A model generated the notes under the pieces. It searched no databases. It saw only the letters and a program-made list of their open reading frames with translations, and was not told the origin of the DNA. Positions 1 to 10,176 of a stretch of 64,000 bases of DNA are shown here, one piece after another. The DNA is from JAWKRB01 sp041389885 (GTDB lineage Bacteria > Myxococcota_A > Polyangia > Polyangiales > Ga0077539): positions 1-64,000 of the forward strand of contig JAWKRB010000009.1 in NCBI GenBank assembly GCA_041389885.1, read 5' to 3'. The translations under genes and the position numbers were made by a program. Every line of letters starts with the position of its first letter. Position 1 is the stretch's first letter.

Positions 1-747
1 CACGCCGGCGGAGGCGACGGCCTCGACCGCGGGGAGGTAGAGCGCCCGCGCGGCGGCCGTCACGGCGTCGGCCTCGGCGCCGCCCGAGAGCACGCGCTCG
101 AGGTCGGCGTCGCGCACGAAGCGCGCGCCGTTGGGGCCGCGAAGGTCGGTGGTCACGACGATCGCGTAGCGCGTGCGCGGGCGGAGCGGGTGACCGAAGG
201 CCGGCGCCACCGCGAGGGTGTGCGCGGGCCAGTAGCGGGTCTCTTGCTCGCGGAAATACCACTGGAGCGGGAGCCGTCGCCCGCGCTCGGGGGACGCGGG
301 ATCGATGTCGACGAGCTGAACGCTCGAGGCCGCGTCGAGGGACGCCGCGGCGCCCTGCGGCAGGCTCCCCGGCGCGATCGGACCGCTGAATCGAAAGTAG
401 GTCGCCGCCTGGAGCGAGAAGCCGTCGAGGCGCCCGTTGAAGCTCTGGAGGTACTGCCGCACCAGCGTGTGCACGCCCTCGTGAGGGAACGCGTCGAGGT
501 CGACGCGCCCCATCGCGTCTCGCGAGAGGTCGTTGGGCCACGGGAGCAGGAAGGCGTCGGCGCGCTCGGCGTCGCCCGCGCGGTGCAGGTGCCAGCGGGC
601 CACGTTGCTGCCCAGCTCGGCGCGGGCGACGTCGCCGACGCTCGCGTCGCCCGCGGTGAGGGCGACCTCGCCGCAGGCGGAGAGCGCGTAGGAGCCCGAG
701 AGCGCGAGCGCGGCCGAGAGGGCGACGGAGCGGCGGGTGGGGGCCAT
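1..747 (-). CDS. lipoprotein, partial (runs off the left edge)
   Basis: Reading frame open from an ATG at 747 to the window edge (249 codons, C-terminus missing). The N-terminus is a lipoprotein signal: Arg-Arg, a hydrophobic stretch, then a LSAC lipobox with Cys25. Further on are a PWPND motif near residues 69-73 and a LDGFSLQ segment, which recall the N-terminal region of bacterial 'virulence factor lipase' (Pla-1/cef) proteins, where a FPND/DGFS pattern is common. That assignment rests on motif memory and the catalytic part lies outside the window. Probably an outer-membrane or periplasmic lipoprotein. Its start is 38 bp from the stop of the next minus-strand gene upstream, so the two may be co-transcribed. 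Confidence 0.7.
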   Translation of the reverse strand, partial: MAPTRRSVALSAALALSGSYALSACGEVALTAGDASVGDVARAELGSNVARWHLHRAGDAERADAFLLPWPNDLSRDAMGRVDLDAFPHEGVHTLVRQYLQSFNGRLDGFSLQAATYFRFSGPIAPGSLPQGAAASLDAASSVQLVDIDPASPERGRRLPLQWYFREQETRYWPAHTLAVAPAFGHPLRPRTRYAIVVTTDLRGPNGARFVRDADLERVLSGGAEADAVTAAARALYLPAVEAVASAGV

Positions 748-785
748 CGCGCGCTAGGGTATCGCCGCCGCGTCGCGATGCACCC

Positions 786-1433
786 TCAGCGACGCAGGAA
801 TCGAATGGTCGACGACGGGCCGCCCCACACCACGCGCCCGCGCGCGTCGACGCCGCGCTCCGCGAAATCGACCCCGTTCTCGCCCACGCGCATCGTGCGC
901 TCGACGTGCTGCGCGTCGTTGATGCGGCTCTCGCAGCGGGCGGGCGTGGTGGCGCCCTGCACGACGGTCCCGTTGCGGCGCAACGTGATCTCGCACCCGC
1001 GACGCTCGACGGTGTTCGCGCGGTAGACCGTCGGCGGCGCCTCCGACGCGCAGAGGCCGACCATGGACTCCGGGTCGATGGCCGAGAACTCGCGCACCAC
1101 GGCGCCCTCGGCGTGAGGGTCGACGGCGAGGAGCCGCTGCGCGAAGGGCCGCGCGCGACGCCCCACGAAGGCGTCTTCGACGTAGAGCACGTTGGGGCCG
1201 AGGCCCGGCGCCGAGACGCGGCAGGCCGTGCGCTCGACGGCGGGGCGCGTCCCGTCCGCGGTGCGCTGAGGCGCGGCGATGAACGACCCCGAGAGGGCCG
1301 CGGCGACCTGCTCCGCGAAGACCGCGCTCGCGCGGTTCGAGGGGGCGGCGTCGGCGACGCGCGCGCTGCGTCCGAGGACGTTCACCCCGACGATTCCAGG
1401 GATGATCATCAGTCCGAGCATCGCGTGTCGCAT
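786..1433 (-). CDS. CpeT/CpcT-like (DUF1001) secreted protein
   Basis: 215 aa from an ATG at 1433 preceded by an AGGA ribosome-binding site 5 nt upstream; the longer frame to 1520 has no such support. A hydrophobic N-terminus (about residues 4-27) suggests secretion or a membrane anchor. The C-terminal third has the pattern GC-E-I-x-L-x-R-N-G followed by G-x-T-x-x-x-C-x-S and a final D-x-x-G-x-x-VWG, the signature I associate with CpeT/CpcT (DUF1001) proteins. In cyanobacteria these are phycobiliprotein lyases; in non-photosynthetic proteobacteria the function is unknown, so no lyase role is claimed. Confidence 0.65.
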   Translation of the reverse strand: MRHAMLGLMIIPGIVGVNVLGRSARVADAAPSNRASAVFAEQVAAALSGSFIAAPQRTADGTRPAVERTACRVSAPGLGPNVLYVEDAFVGRRARPFAQRLLAVDPHAEGAVVREFSAIDPESMVGLCASEAPPTVYRANTVERRGCEITLRRNGTVVQGATTPARCESRINDAQHVERTMRVGENGVDFAERGVDARGRVVWGGPSSTIRFLRR

Positions 1434-1549
1434 CACAGTCCTCCGAGGGATCAGAGCCGCTTGACGGGGGCCTTCGCCCCCCTCCGAGGCGTCGCATAGA
1501 CCACCGGGCGCGAGCGCCACAAGAAAGCTGCGGTATGGTGCGCCCGGCC

Positions 1550-2863
1550 ATGCGCTCGCACCTCCTGATCGTGGGCCTCGCCGCGCTCGCCGCGTGCCGC
1601 AGGCCCCAGCCCGCCCCCGCGGCCGACGACGACCTCGACGCCGCCCTCGCGCCGGGGGAGCGCGACGCGGGCCCTCCGCCCGCGTGCCGGGTGCTCTCCC
1701 GGCAGGCGGTGGTCCGAGGCGCGGCGGTCGACGCGGGGGAGGGGCCCCTCACCGCCTTCGAGGCGACGCGCGTCGTGGTCTCGGGGCGAAGGCGGCGGCT
1801 GAGCTGGGTCGACGCGCGCAGCGCGCGCCTGGTGCTCGGCGGCGACGGGGCGGAGCGTGAGGTCACCCGGCCGATGGGCCCCGGCGAGCACTCCGATCCG
1901 TCGTTCGAATGGATGGGCGCGGCTGCGACGCCCGCGGTGGCGTGGACCCATGACACGCTCGGAGGACGGCGTCACGTGGTGCGCTGGGGCGCGTCGTTGG
2001 AGCGTGGGTGCGCGCAGCCGGAGACCCGCGACGAGGGGCTGAGCATCACCACCGCGAGCACCCCGCGCGGGCTGCTCGTGGCCTGGGACGACGACGGCCC
2101 CCGCCCCGCGGCGGGCTCGGTGAAGCTCCAGCTCATCGAAGAGGGCGCGCTGCGCCCGGTCGCGTCCGACGACGCGCTCCCCGCGTGCCCCGCGCCGCGG
2201 CAGGTCTCGGCGCCAGAGCAGGACGCGAGTGATCCCGTGCTCGCGCCCGCCCCCGACGGCGGCGCGGTGCTCGCGTGGCTCACCGCGAGGGACGTCGACG
2301 CGACGCAGGCCAATGACACGGTCACCGACCTCTGGGCGCAGTCGCTCGGCCCCGACGGGCAGAGCGTGGGCGCGCCGCTGCGGTTGACGAACGCGCTGGG
2401 CCACCGCTTCGGCGTGTCGGTGAGCGTCGGAGAAGACGGCGGGACCTGGGTGGCGTTTCGCGTCGCCGACGAGACCGACAGCGAGTCCCGCGGAGACGGC
2501 GGCGACGTCGTCGTGGTGCGCGCAGAGCGGGGCGCGCAGGGGCTTCGCCGCGCCTCCGACCCCTTCGTCGTGACCCGCGGCGACATCAACCCCTCGGGCG
2601 CGCCTCAGATTTTCGCCGGGCGCGGGGGCGCGCAGGTGTTCCTCGTGCACCGCCAGGGGCAGGCCGTGAGCACCCTCGCGAGGACCCTGCGGGTCAGCCA
2701 GGGGAGTCTTTCGGCCGGTGAGCTCCGCGCGGAGCCCGCGCTCGCGGGGCGGCTGCCGTCGGCGCAGGAGCCCTCGGGGCACCTCCTCGTGGCCGCGGCC
2801 AGCGGCGCCGGAGCCCTCGACCTGCTGCGCGTTCGCTGCGATCTGCGTCGTCAGGGCCCCTAG
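1550..2863 (+). CDS. putative lipoprotein of unknown function
   Basis: 437 aa. The start at 1550 gives a short lipoprotein signal (MRSHLLIVGLAALAAC, Cys16); an in-frame ATG/GTG-type start 15 nt earlier is less likely. An Ala/Pro/Asp-rich linker follows to about residue 50, then a body with repeated short beta-like segments ending in W/LAW/VAF (for example 'AVLAWLTARD' and 'TWVAFRVAD'), which could form a beta-propeller. No catalytic motif is visible. It is transcribed towards greA, 93 bp away. Probably periplasmic or surface-exposed. Confidence 0.7.
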   Translation: MRSHLLIVGLAALAACRRPQPAPAADDDLDAALAPGERDAGPPPACRVLSRQAVVRGAAVDAGEGPLTAFEATRVVVSGRRRRLSWVDARSARLVLGGDGAEREVTRPMGPGEHSDPSFEWMGAAATPAVAWTHDTLGGRRHVVRWGASLERGCAQPETRDEGLSITTASTPRGLLVAWDDDGPRPAAGSVKLQLIEEGALRPVASDDALPACPAPRQVSAPEQDASDPVLAPAPDGGAVLAWLTARDVDATQANDTVTDLWAQSLGPDGQSVGAPLRLTNALGHRFGVSVSVGEDGGTWVAFRVADETDSESRGDGGDVVVVRAERGAQGLRRASDPFVVTRGDINPSGAPQIFAGRGGAQVFLVHRQGQAVSTLARTLRVSQGSLSAGELRAEPALAGRLPSAQEPSGHLLVAAASGAGALDLLRVRCDLRRQGP

Positions 2864-2881
2864 TCCCGCCGATCGCGAAGG

Positions 2882-2897
2882 CTCCCCCCGGGGGGAG
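2882..2897. repeat. 16-nt perfect GC palindrome before greA
   Basis: CTCCCCCC followed directly by GGGGGGAG in the 93-bp gap between the lipoprotein gene and greA. It would fold as a 6-bp stem with a CCGG loop. No T-run follows, so a terminator role is only possible. Confidence 0.4.
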
Positions 2898-2956
2898 GGG
2901 TGCCGCGGGAGCGATTGCGAGGCGCGGCGTCGGTCTGCTAGGACAGACGACCCGCC

Positions 2957-3430
2957 ATGGACACGATCCCGATGACCCCCGAAGGCTTCAAGCGACTCAA
3001 GGAAGAGCTCCAGCAGCTCAAGAGCGTGGAGCGTCCGAAGGTGATCCAAGAGGTCGCCACCGCGCGCGAGCACGGCGACCTGCGAGAGAACGCGGAGTAC
3101 CACGCGGCCCGAGAGAAGCACTCGTTCATCGAGGCGCGCATCAAAGACATCGAGGCCAAGCTCTCCCTCGCCGAGATCGTCGACCCGACCAAGCTCTCGG
3201 GGAGCAAGATCGCCTTCGGCGCGCGGGTGCGGCTCACGAACTGCGACACGGGCGAAGAGGTCTCGTACTGGATCGTCGGGCCCGCGGAGGCCGACTCCGA
3301 CAAGGGGTACATCTCGATCAGCTCTCCCCTCGCGCGACAGCTCCTGGGGCGTGAGGTCGGCGACGAGGTCGCGGTCAAGACGCCAGGGGGCACCCGCGAG
3401 TACGAGGTCCTCGAGATCGTCTTCGGGTGA
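2957..3430 (+). CDS. greA: transcription elongation factor GreA
   Basis: 157 aa, the normal GreA length. The N-terminal coiled coil (residues 1-75) carries the family pattern MTPEGFKRLKEEL, then REHGDLRENAEYHAAREKH, whose acidic D/E tip enters the RNA polymerase secondary channel. The C-terminal FKBP-like domain ends with SPLARQLLGREVGDEV and a PGG turn. GreA rescues backtracked RNA polymerase by stimulating transcript cleavage. recG begins 37 bp downstream on the same strand, so read-through is likely. Confidence 0.96.
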   Translation: MDTIPMTPEGFKRLKEELQQLKSVERPKVIQEVATAREHGDLRENAEYHAAREKHSFIEARIKDIEAKLSLAEIVDPTKLSGSKIAFGARVRLTNCDTGEEVSYWIVGPAEADSDKGYISISSPLARQLLGREVGDEVAVKTPGGTREYEVLEIVFG

Positions 3431-3467
3431 TCTCGCCTCGGGCCAGGTCGCGGGCGAGGATCGGGTC

Positions 3468-5655
<2,188 letters not shown>

Positions 5656-5666
<11 letters not shown>

Positions 5667-8478
5667 CTCGCGCCAGGCCCTCCGCGCGGGGGTCACCGCG
5701 GGCCTCGCGCTCGCCGCCCTCGACGTCGCGGTCGCGATGGCGCGAGCGGGGGGGGCGCCCGCTGACCTCGCGACCCGCGCCCTCGCGCAGCTCTCGGGGA
5801 TCGTCTTCGCCGCGACCGGCTTCGCCCTCGCCGGTTGGGCGCTCGCGCGGCTGCGCGCCTCCCTCGACCCCCGCGGGCGGCTCGTCCTCGCGACCGCGCT
5901 CGGGGCGGCGCTGGGCGTGCTCCTCGGCCTCGCGCTCTTCTCGGGCAGCGGCGTTCGTCGCCTCGGCCTGCGCGCCCCGCTCGTCGTCGCCGCGGTGCTC
6001 GCCTCGGCGGCCGCGGGCGCCCTCTCGTCCCGCGCGCGCGCGGGGTGGAGGCCGCACGCCGCCCTGCTCGGCGCGGCGCTGCTGGGGCTCTACGCGGTCC
6101 ACGCGCGGGTGCTCGTTCGGCAGTATCCCCTCGTTCACGGGCTCCTCGCGGCGGGGGTGCTCGGCCTCGCGGTGCGCCTCGCGCTCCGGTCCTCGCCCGC
6201 GCACCGCGCGTGGGGCCTCGCGCCGTTGCTGTCGTTTCTGGTGCTGGGCGCCACGACGGGGCCGCAGCGGGTGCGGAGCGCGCTGCGCTCGCACGCGCCT
6301 CTGGGCCAGTACGCCGTGCGCGTCTTCGGCGGCCGGAGCGCGGGGGCGGCGCCGAGGTCAGCCCCGCGGTCGGCGCCTCGCCTCGCGCCCGGTCCGCACC
6401 TCCCGATCGCCGGGCGAGACGTGATCCTGGTGACGGTCGACGCGCTGCGCTCAGACATGCTGCGCTCGAACGGCGGCCGCGGCCGCATGCCCAACGCCGA
6501 CGCGATGGCGAGCCGCGGGCTGAACTTTCGCAGCGCGTACTGCTCCACGCCGCACACGTCGTACTCCCTGGCGTCGCTCATGCTCGGCGCGCACGCCCGC
6601 GCGGTGCTCGCGATCAACGGCAGCGGCGCGCGGCTGACCCTGGCGCAACACCTTGCGGCGCAAGGCTATACGACCGCGGGTCTCTATCCCCCGGCGGTGT
6701 TCTCGGTCGACCGGCCTCGCTTCGGCGCGCTCGCCACGGGGCGCTTCGGGTTCGGCCACGCCGAGGAGCGGCACGCCGACGCCGACGAGCTCGTGGGCCG
6801 CGCGATGGCGTGGCTGCGCGCCCGCGCCCGCGGCGAGCGGGTGTTCCTGTGGGTGCACTTCTTCGAGCCGCACGAGCGCTACGAGGTGCACGCGGGGCTC
6901 GATTTCGGCGCCGACCCGCGGTCGCGCTACGAGTCCGAGTGCGCGCACGTGGACCGGGCGCTCGGGCGGCTTCGCCGCGAGGTCGCGGCGACCGGACGCG
7001 AGGTCGCGTGGGTGCTCACCGCCGACCACGGCGAGGAGTTCGGCGAGCACGGCGGCGCGTTTCACGGCACGACGGTGTACGGCGAGCAGGTGAGGGTGCC
7101 GCTGGTGATGGAGGTGCCGGGCGTGCCGCCGACCGTGATCGACGCGCCCGTGAGCCTGGTCGATGTCGCGCCGACGATCCTCGGCGGCCTCGGTCTGCCG
7201 CGCCCCGCGAGGATGACCGGCGACGACCTCGGCCCCCTCGTCTTCGGGCTCCGCTGGGAGCGTCCGGTGTTCGCCGAGACGGGGACGCTGCGGCGCGTGA
7301 CGCTCGAGCGCGAGGCCCTCGTCGCCGACCTCGACGACGGCACCCTCGAGCTCTTCGACCTCGACCGCGACCCCCTCGAGCGCGCGAACCTCGCCGACGC
7401 GCGGAGCGAGCGCGCCTCCGCGCTCCGCGAGGAGATCACCCGGTGGGAGGAGGCGAACGCCCGCGCCGACGGCGTGGGCGGCGGGGACGAGGCGCCGCTC
7501 CCGGCGGTCCTCGCGCGGGCGATGCAGGGCGAGCGCGCGCTGGCCCCCGAGGTGGCGGCGGTGGCGGCCGACGCCTCGCGACCCGAGCACGTGCGCTCGC
7601 GCGCGCTGAGCCTGCTCGCGGAGCTCGCCGTGCGCGACGATGCGATTCGCGCGCGGGTCGCGCCGCTCGCCGAGGGCGACGGGGCGCTGGCGACCGAGGC
7701 CGGCCTCACCCTCGCGCTGCTCGGCGACGCGCGGGGCCTCGCGGGGGCCACGCGCGCGTTCGCCTCGAGCGATCCGCCTCGACGGCGGCGCGCCGCGCTG
7801 GCCCTCGCGCGGCTGGGCGACGCCCGCGGCCTGCCTGACCTCGCGGCGACGATGCTCGACCCCCGCGCGGCCGAGCGCGAGCGCGACGACGCCGTCGACG
7901 CCGTGGCCTCGCTGCGCGACCCGCGGGCGCTGCCGCACTGGGTGAGCCTCCTCGAAGATCCCCGGCTCGCGCCGCGCGCCGCCGCCGCCCTGGGCGCCCT
8001 CGGCGACGCGCAGGGCGCCGAGGCGCTGCGACGCGCCCTCCCCACGATGCGCTATCCGCTCACGATCCGGGCGACGCTGGGCGCCCTGGCGACGCTGAAC
8101 GACCTCGAGGCGCCGAGGCTCACCGCGGAGGCGATGGGCGCGGGCGACCCTCTGCCCGAGCTCTTCTCGCTCCTCGACTCGCTGCGCGAGCCTGAGCGCG
8201 AGGTCGTCGGTCGTCGCAGGAGCACGGCGATCGCCGCCGGTCGATCGCGCGCCCTCAAGCTCTCGCGGAGCGCGGGCGCGTGGGCGCCGCTGCGCAGGGT
8301 CTCGCTGCGCGTGCGCGCGCGGGGGGAGGGCTCGATGCGGGTGGCCGACCAGGTGGACGTCGCGCTCCGCGCGGGCGTTCAGGAGGTGACCGTCGACCTG
8401 CCGACGCCCCTGGCCGGGCACCGCCTGCGCGTGACGCCGACGGTCGACCTTCGCGTGCTGTGCATCGCGGCCCGCTGA
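5656..8478 (+). CDS. membrane-anchored sulfatase/phosphatase-fold enzyme with HEAT-repeat tail
   Basis: 940 aa. Residues about 10-210 form several hydrophobic membrane segments. An alkaline-phosphatase-superfamily domain follows: VILVTVDALRSD near 256 (metal site), CSTPHTSYSLASL at 296-308, and TADHGEEFGEHG near 455-465 with GAFHG. The position that is Cys or Ser (formylglycine precursor) in true sulfatases is Thr301/Ser302 here, and the CxPxR box is absent. The enzyme is therefore more like LtaS/phosphoethanolamine-transferase relatives using Thr. From about residue 620 the protein has helical HEAT-like units (LGDARGL repeated). The active site probably faces the periplasm; the substrate is unknown. 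Its stop is 4 bp from the stop of the convergent retron reverse transcriptase gene. Confidence 0.8.
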
Positions 8479-8482
8479 GGGC

Positions 8483-9865
8483 TCAGCGCGCGTTCACGGC
8501 GTCGAGGAGCGCCTGGAGCTTCGCGCCCTGCGCGGGGTTCACCATCGAGACGTAGGCGACCTTGCCCCGCAGGTGCGCGGCGAAGTTCGGGTGCTGCGCG
8601 CGGTTCTGCGCCTCGAGGCCGTCGCGCAGGGCGTTGTGCAGCGTCGCGCGGAGGCGTCGGCGCTCGTCGCGGGGCGTCGAGGTGCGGGTGTTCACCACCA
8701 CCCCCGTGACCTCCTGGCGGCGGCTGCGGCGCATGACCTTGGTCTTCGCGGGGTTCTCGACGAAGCCCTCGTCGGCGAGGATGGCCCGGACCGAGCGCAT
8801 CAGCCGCCCGAGGGCGCGGGTGTCGTCGCCCGAGAAGGTGAGGTCGTCGGCGTAGCGGGTGTAGGTGAACCCGTGCCGCGCCGCGAGTCCGCCGAGGCGC
8901 TTGTCGAGGGTGGTGCAGATCAGGTTGGTGATCGCGGGGGAGGTGCACGCGCCCTGGGGGAGCACGCGGCCGCCGAGGGCGATCCACAGGCGGCGCCCGT
9001 CGAGGGCGGCTTCGACGCGCGGCGGCTCGGTGCAGAGCAGCGCGAGCACGGTCGAGACGTGCTCGTTGTATCCGACCTTCGAGAACAGCCCCTTCACGCG
9101 GCGAAACGTGAGGGTGGGGAAGAAGTTCTTGAGGTCGAAGTTGACCACCGCCGCGCGGTTGAGGTGGCACTGCGCGTTGGTGACCGCGGAGCGGTAGCGC
9201 ACGAAGCCGTGCGCGCTCGAGGACACCGTGAGGCGCTCGAGTACGTTCTTGAGCACCCAGCGCTGCGCCGCCGCGAGCTTGGGCTTGGGCGCCGAGATCG
9301 CGCGGGTGCCGCCGGTCTTCTTCGGGACCTCGAAGCGGTGGTAGTGCACCAGCGTCGCGCCCTGACGATGAAAGGTGAGCCACCGCAGCTGACCCAGCGG
9401 CACGCCGAGCATCATCGCGAGGTCGGCGCCGTTGCGCAGCGCCGGGAGCCCGCGCGCCGCGAGGTCGGTCGAGGGCGCAGACTGGTCCTGCAGCCCCTGG
9501 GAGACGCCCCGGCCGAGGTGGACGATGTTCGTGCGGCGCAGCAGCGCGAAGGCCTCGCGGCGCCGTCGGTGGTCGGCGACGCGCTTCTGCTTGGCCTCGG
9601 CGCGCCGACGCTTGCTCTCGGCGAAGCGGCGCTTGCGCTCACGGGCGAGGGCCTTCTGCGCGTCGACCACGACCCCCGAGAGCTGCCGGAGGCGCTGCAG
9701 CTCGGCCTCGATGGCGGCGCGTCGGCGCAGCTCTGCGGGGGGATCGTCGGGGAGGCCGCGCCCCGCGGGCCAGAAGCCGTTGACGCGCATGCGCTGCAGC
9801 ACGCGGTAGAGGTTCGTCTCGCTGGAGACGAGCCGGTACAGGAATGCCTTCTGCGAGTTGGCCAT
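8483..9865 (-). CDS. retron reverse transcriptase
   Basis: 460 aa. A basic N-terminal extension of about 110 residues (Arg/Lys-rich coil at 73-105) precedes the RT core. The core has a catalytic Asp in FDLKNFFP (Asp244), LPQGACTSP at 302-310 and YADD at 338-341. Two marks are retron-specific: NAQCH at 230-234 (NAxxH, region X) and VTG at 386-388 (region Y). The enzyme would copy part of the adjacent RNA into branched msDNA. The length and long N-terminus resemble myxobacterial retron RTs such as the Mx162/Sa163 type. All catalytic residues are present and the frame is intact. The start is 7 bp downstream of the proposed a2 end of the non-coding RNA. The only ribosome-binding-like AAGGA lies inside a2, so translation may depend on RNA folding. 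Confidence 0.93.
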   Translation of the reverse strand: MANSQKAFLYRLVSSETNLYRVLQRMRVNGFWPAGRGLPDDPPAELRRRAAIEAELQRLRQLSGVVVDAQKALARERKRRFAESKRRRAEAKQKRVADHRRRREAFALLRRTNIVHLGRGVSQGLQDQSAPSTDLAARGLPALRNGADLAMMLGVPLGQLRWLTFHRQGATLVHYHRFEVPKKTGGTRAISAPKPKLAAAQRWVLKNVLERLTVSSSAHGFVRYRSAVTNAQCHLNRAAVVNFDLKNFFPTLTFRRVKGLFSKVGYNEHVSTVLALLCTEPPRVEAALDGRRLWIALGGRVLPQGACTSPAITNLICTTLDKRLGGLAARHGFTYTRYADDLTFSGDDTRALGRLMRSVRAILADEGFVENPAKTKVMRRSRRQEVTGVVVNTRTSTPRDERRRLRATLHNALRDGLEAQNRAQHPNFAAHLRGKVAYVSMVNPAQGAKLQALLDAVNAR

Positions 9866-9872
9866 CGCCCGT

Positions 9873-9894
9873 GAGGTCCTTCAGAAGAGGGAGG
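9873..9894. repeat. a2 flanking inverted repeat of the retron RNA
   Basis: Pairs with 10138-10157 (a1). Shared blocks are GAGG, TCCTTC and GAGGGAGG, separated by a 2-nt and a 4-nt insertion. It also contains the only Shine-Dalgarno-like sequence before the RT start. Confidence 0.75.
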
Positions 9895-9968
9895 GTGGGG
9901 TCCTGCGAGGGAGGGGCGCGGGAGCGGGAACCTGCGAACACGCTTTGGACGTGCGCATTCCACTCAAA

Positions 9969-10044
9969 GCGTACGCGATGGGTACCGGGCAGGTCGGTTC
10001 CGGAGGAACCCAACCAGAGACCTGCCGGTACCCGTCGCGTACGC
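9969..10044. repeat. long msd inverted repeat
   Basis: Arms 9969-9995 and 10019-10044 match over 25 of about 26 positions, with one T-G mismatch (9979/10034) and one bulged G. Within the loop, GGTTCC (9996-10001) pairs with GGAACC (10005-10010) around GGA. An unpaired 8-nt linker follows. Such an extended imperfect duplex is typical of msDNA and is not a usual terminator. Confidence 0.9.
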
Positions 10045-10046
10045 GT

Positions 10047-10071
10047 GTGACGAATGTGCTCGTGACGAATG
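10047..10071. repeat. tandem 10-nt direct repeat in the msr part
   Basis: GTGACGAATG at 10047-10056 is repeated exactly at 10062-10071 with a TGCTC spacer (period 15). It lies next to the foot of the msd hairpin. Confidence 0.8.
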
Positions 10072-10137
10072 CACTGCACTTCGGCATGCGCGGCGTAGCA
10101 CCGCACGGATTGCCAGGGACCGTCTCGCCCCCGCGCG

Positions 10138-10157
10138 CCTCCCTCGAAGGACTCCTC
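10138..10157. repeat. a1 flanking inverted repeat of the retron RNA
   Basis: Complementary to a2 at 9873-9894. It sits 19 bp downstream of the stop of the SWIM gene, so the RNA is likely processed from, or overlaps, the operon transcript. Confidence 0.75.
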
Positions 10158-10176
10158 TCGCTCAGTGAAGGGCGGC

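Larger units (their letters stand above)
9873..10157 (-). ncRNA. retron msr-msd non-coding RNA
   Basis: This is the only gap above 300 bp in the window (9866-10176). It lies directly upstream of the RT gene on the same strand, where retrons keep their template RNA. It is bounded by complementary ends: 9873-9894 and 10138-10157 pair through GAGG, TCCTTC and GAGGGAGG with small bulges (a2 and a1). Inside, from the 5' side, are a small stem at 10088-10106 (6 bp with one G-U, 7-nt loop), a tandem 10-nt direct repeat, a long hairpin at 9969-10044 and a 7-bp stem at 9941-9971. The long hairpin is the expected msd (DNA template) and the part between it and a1 is the expected msr. Exact ends and the branching G are not determined. 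About 285 nt. Confidence 0.85.

Noticed and set aside
8483..9865. Group II intron or diversity-generating RT
   Set aside because: NAxxH and VTG motifs plus the upstream inverted-repeat RNA fit a retron; no intron domain V, maturase domain or template/variable repeat pair was seen.
9941..10044. Ordinary transcription terminator
   Set aside because: Stem far too long, with no T-run, and it is enclosed by a second inverted repeat next to a retron RT.
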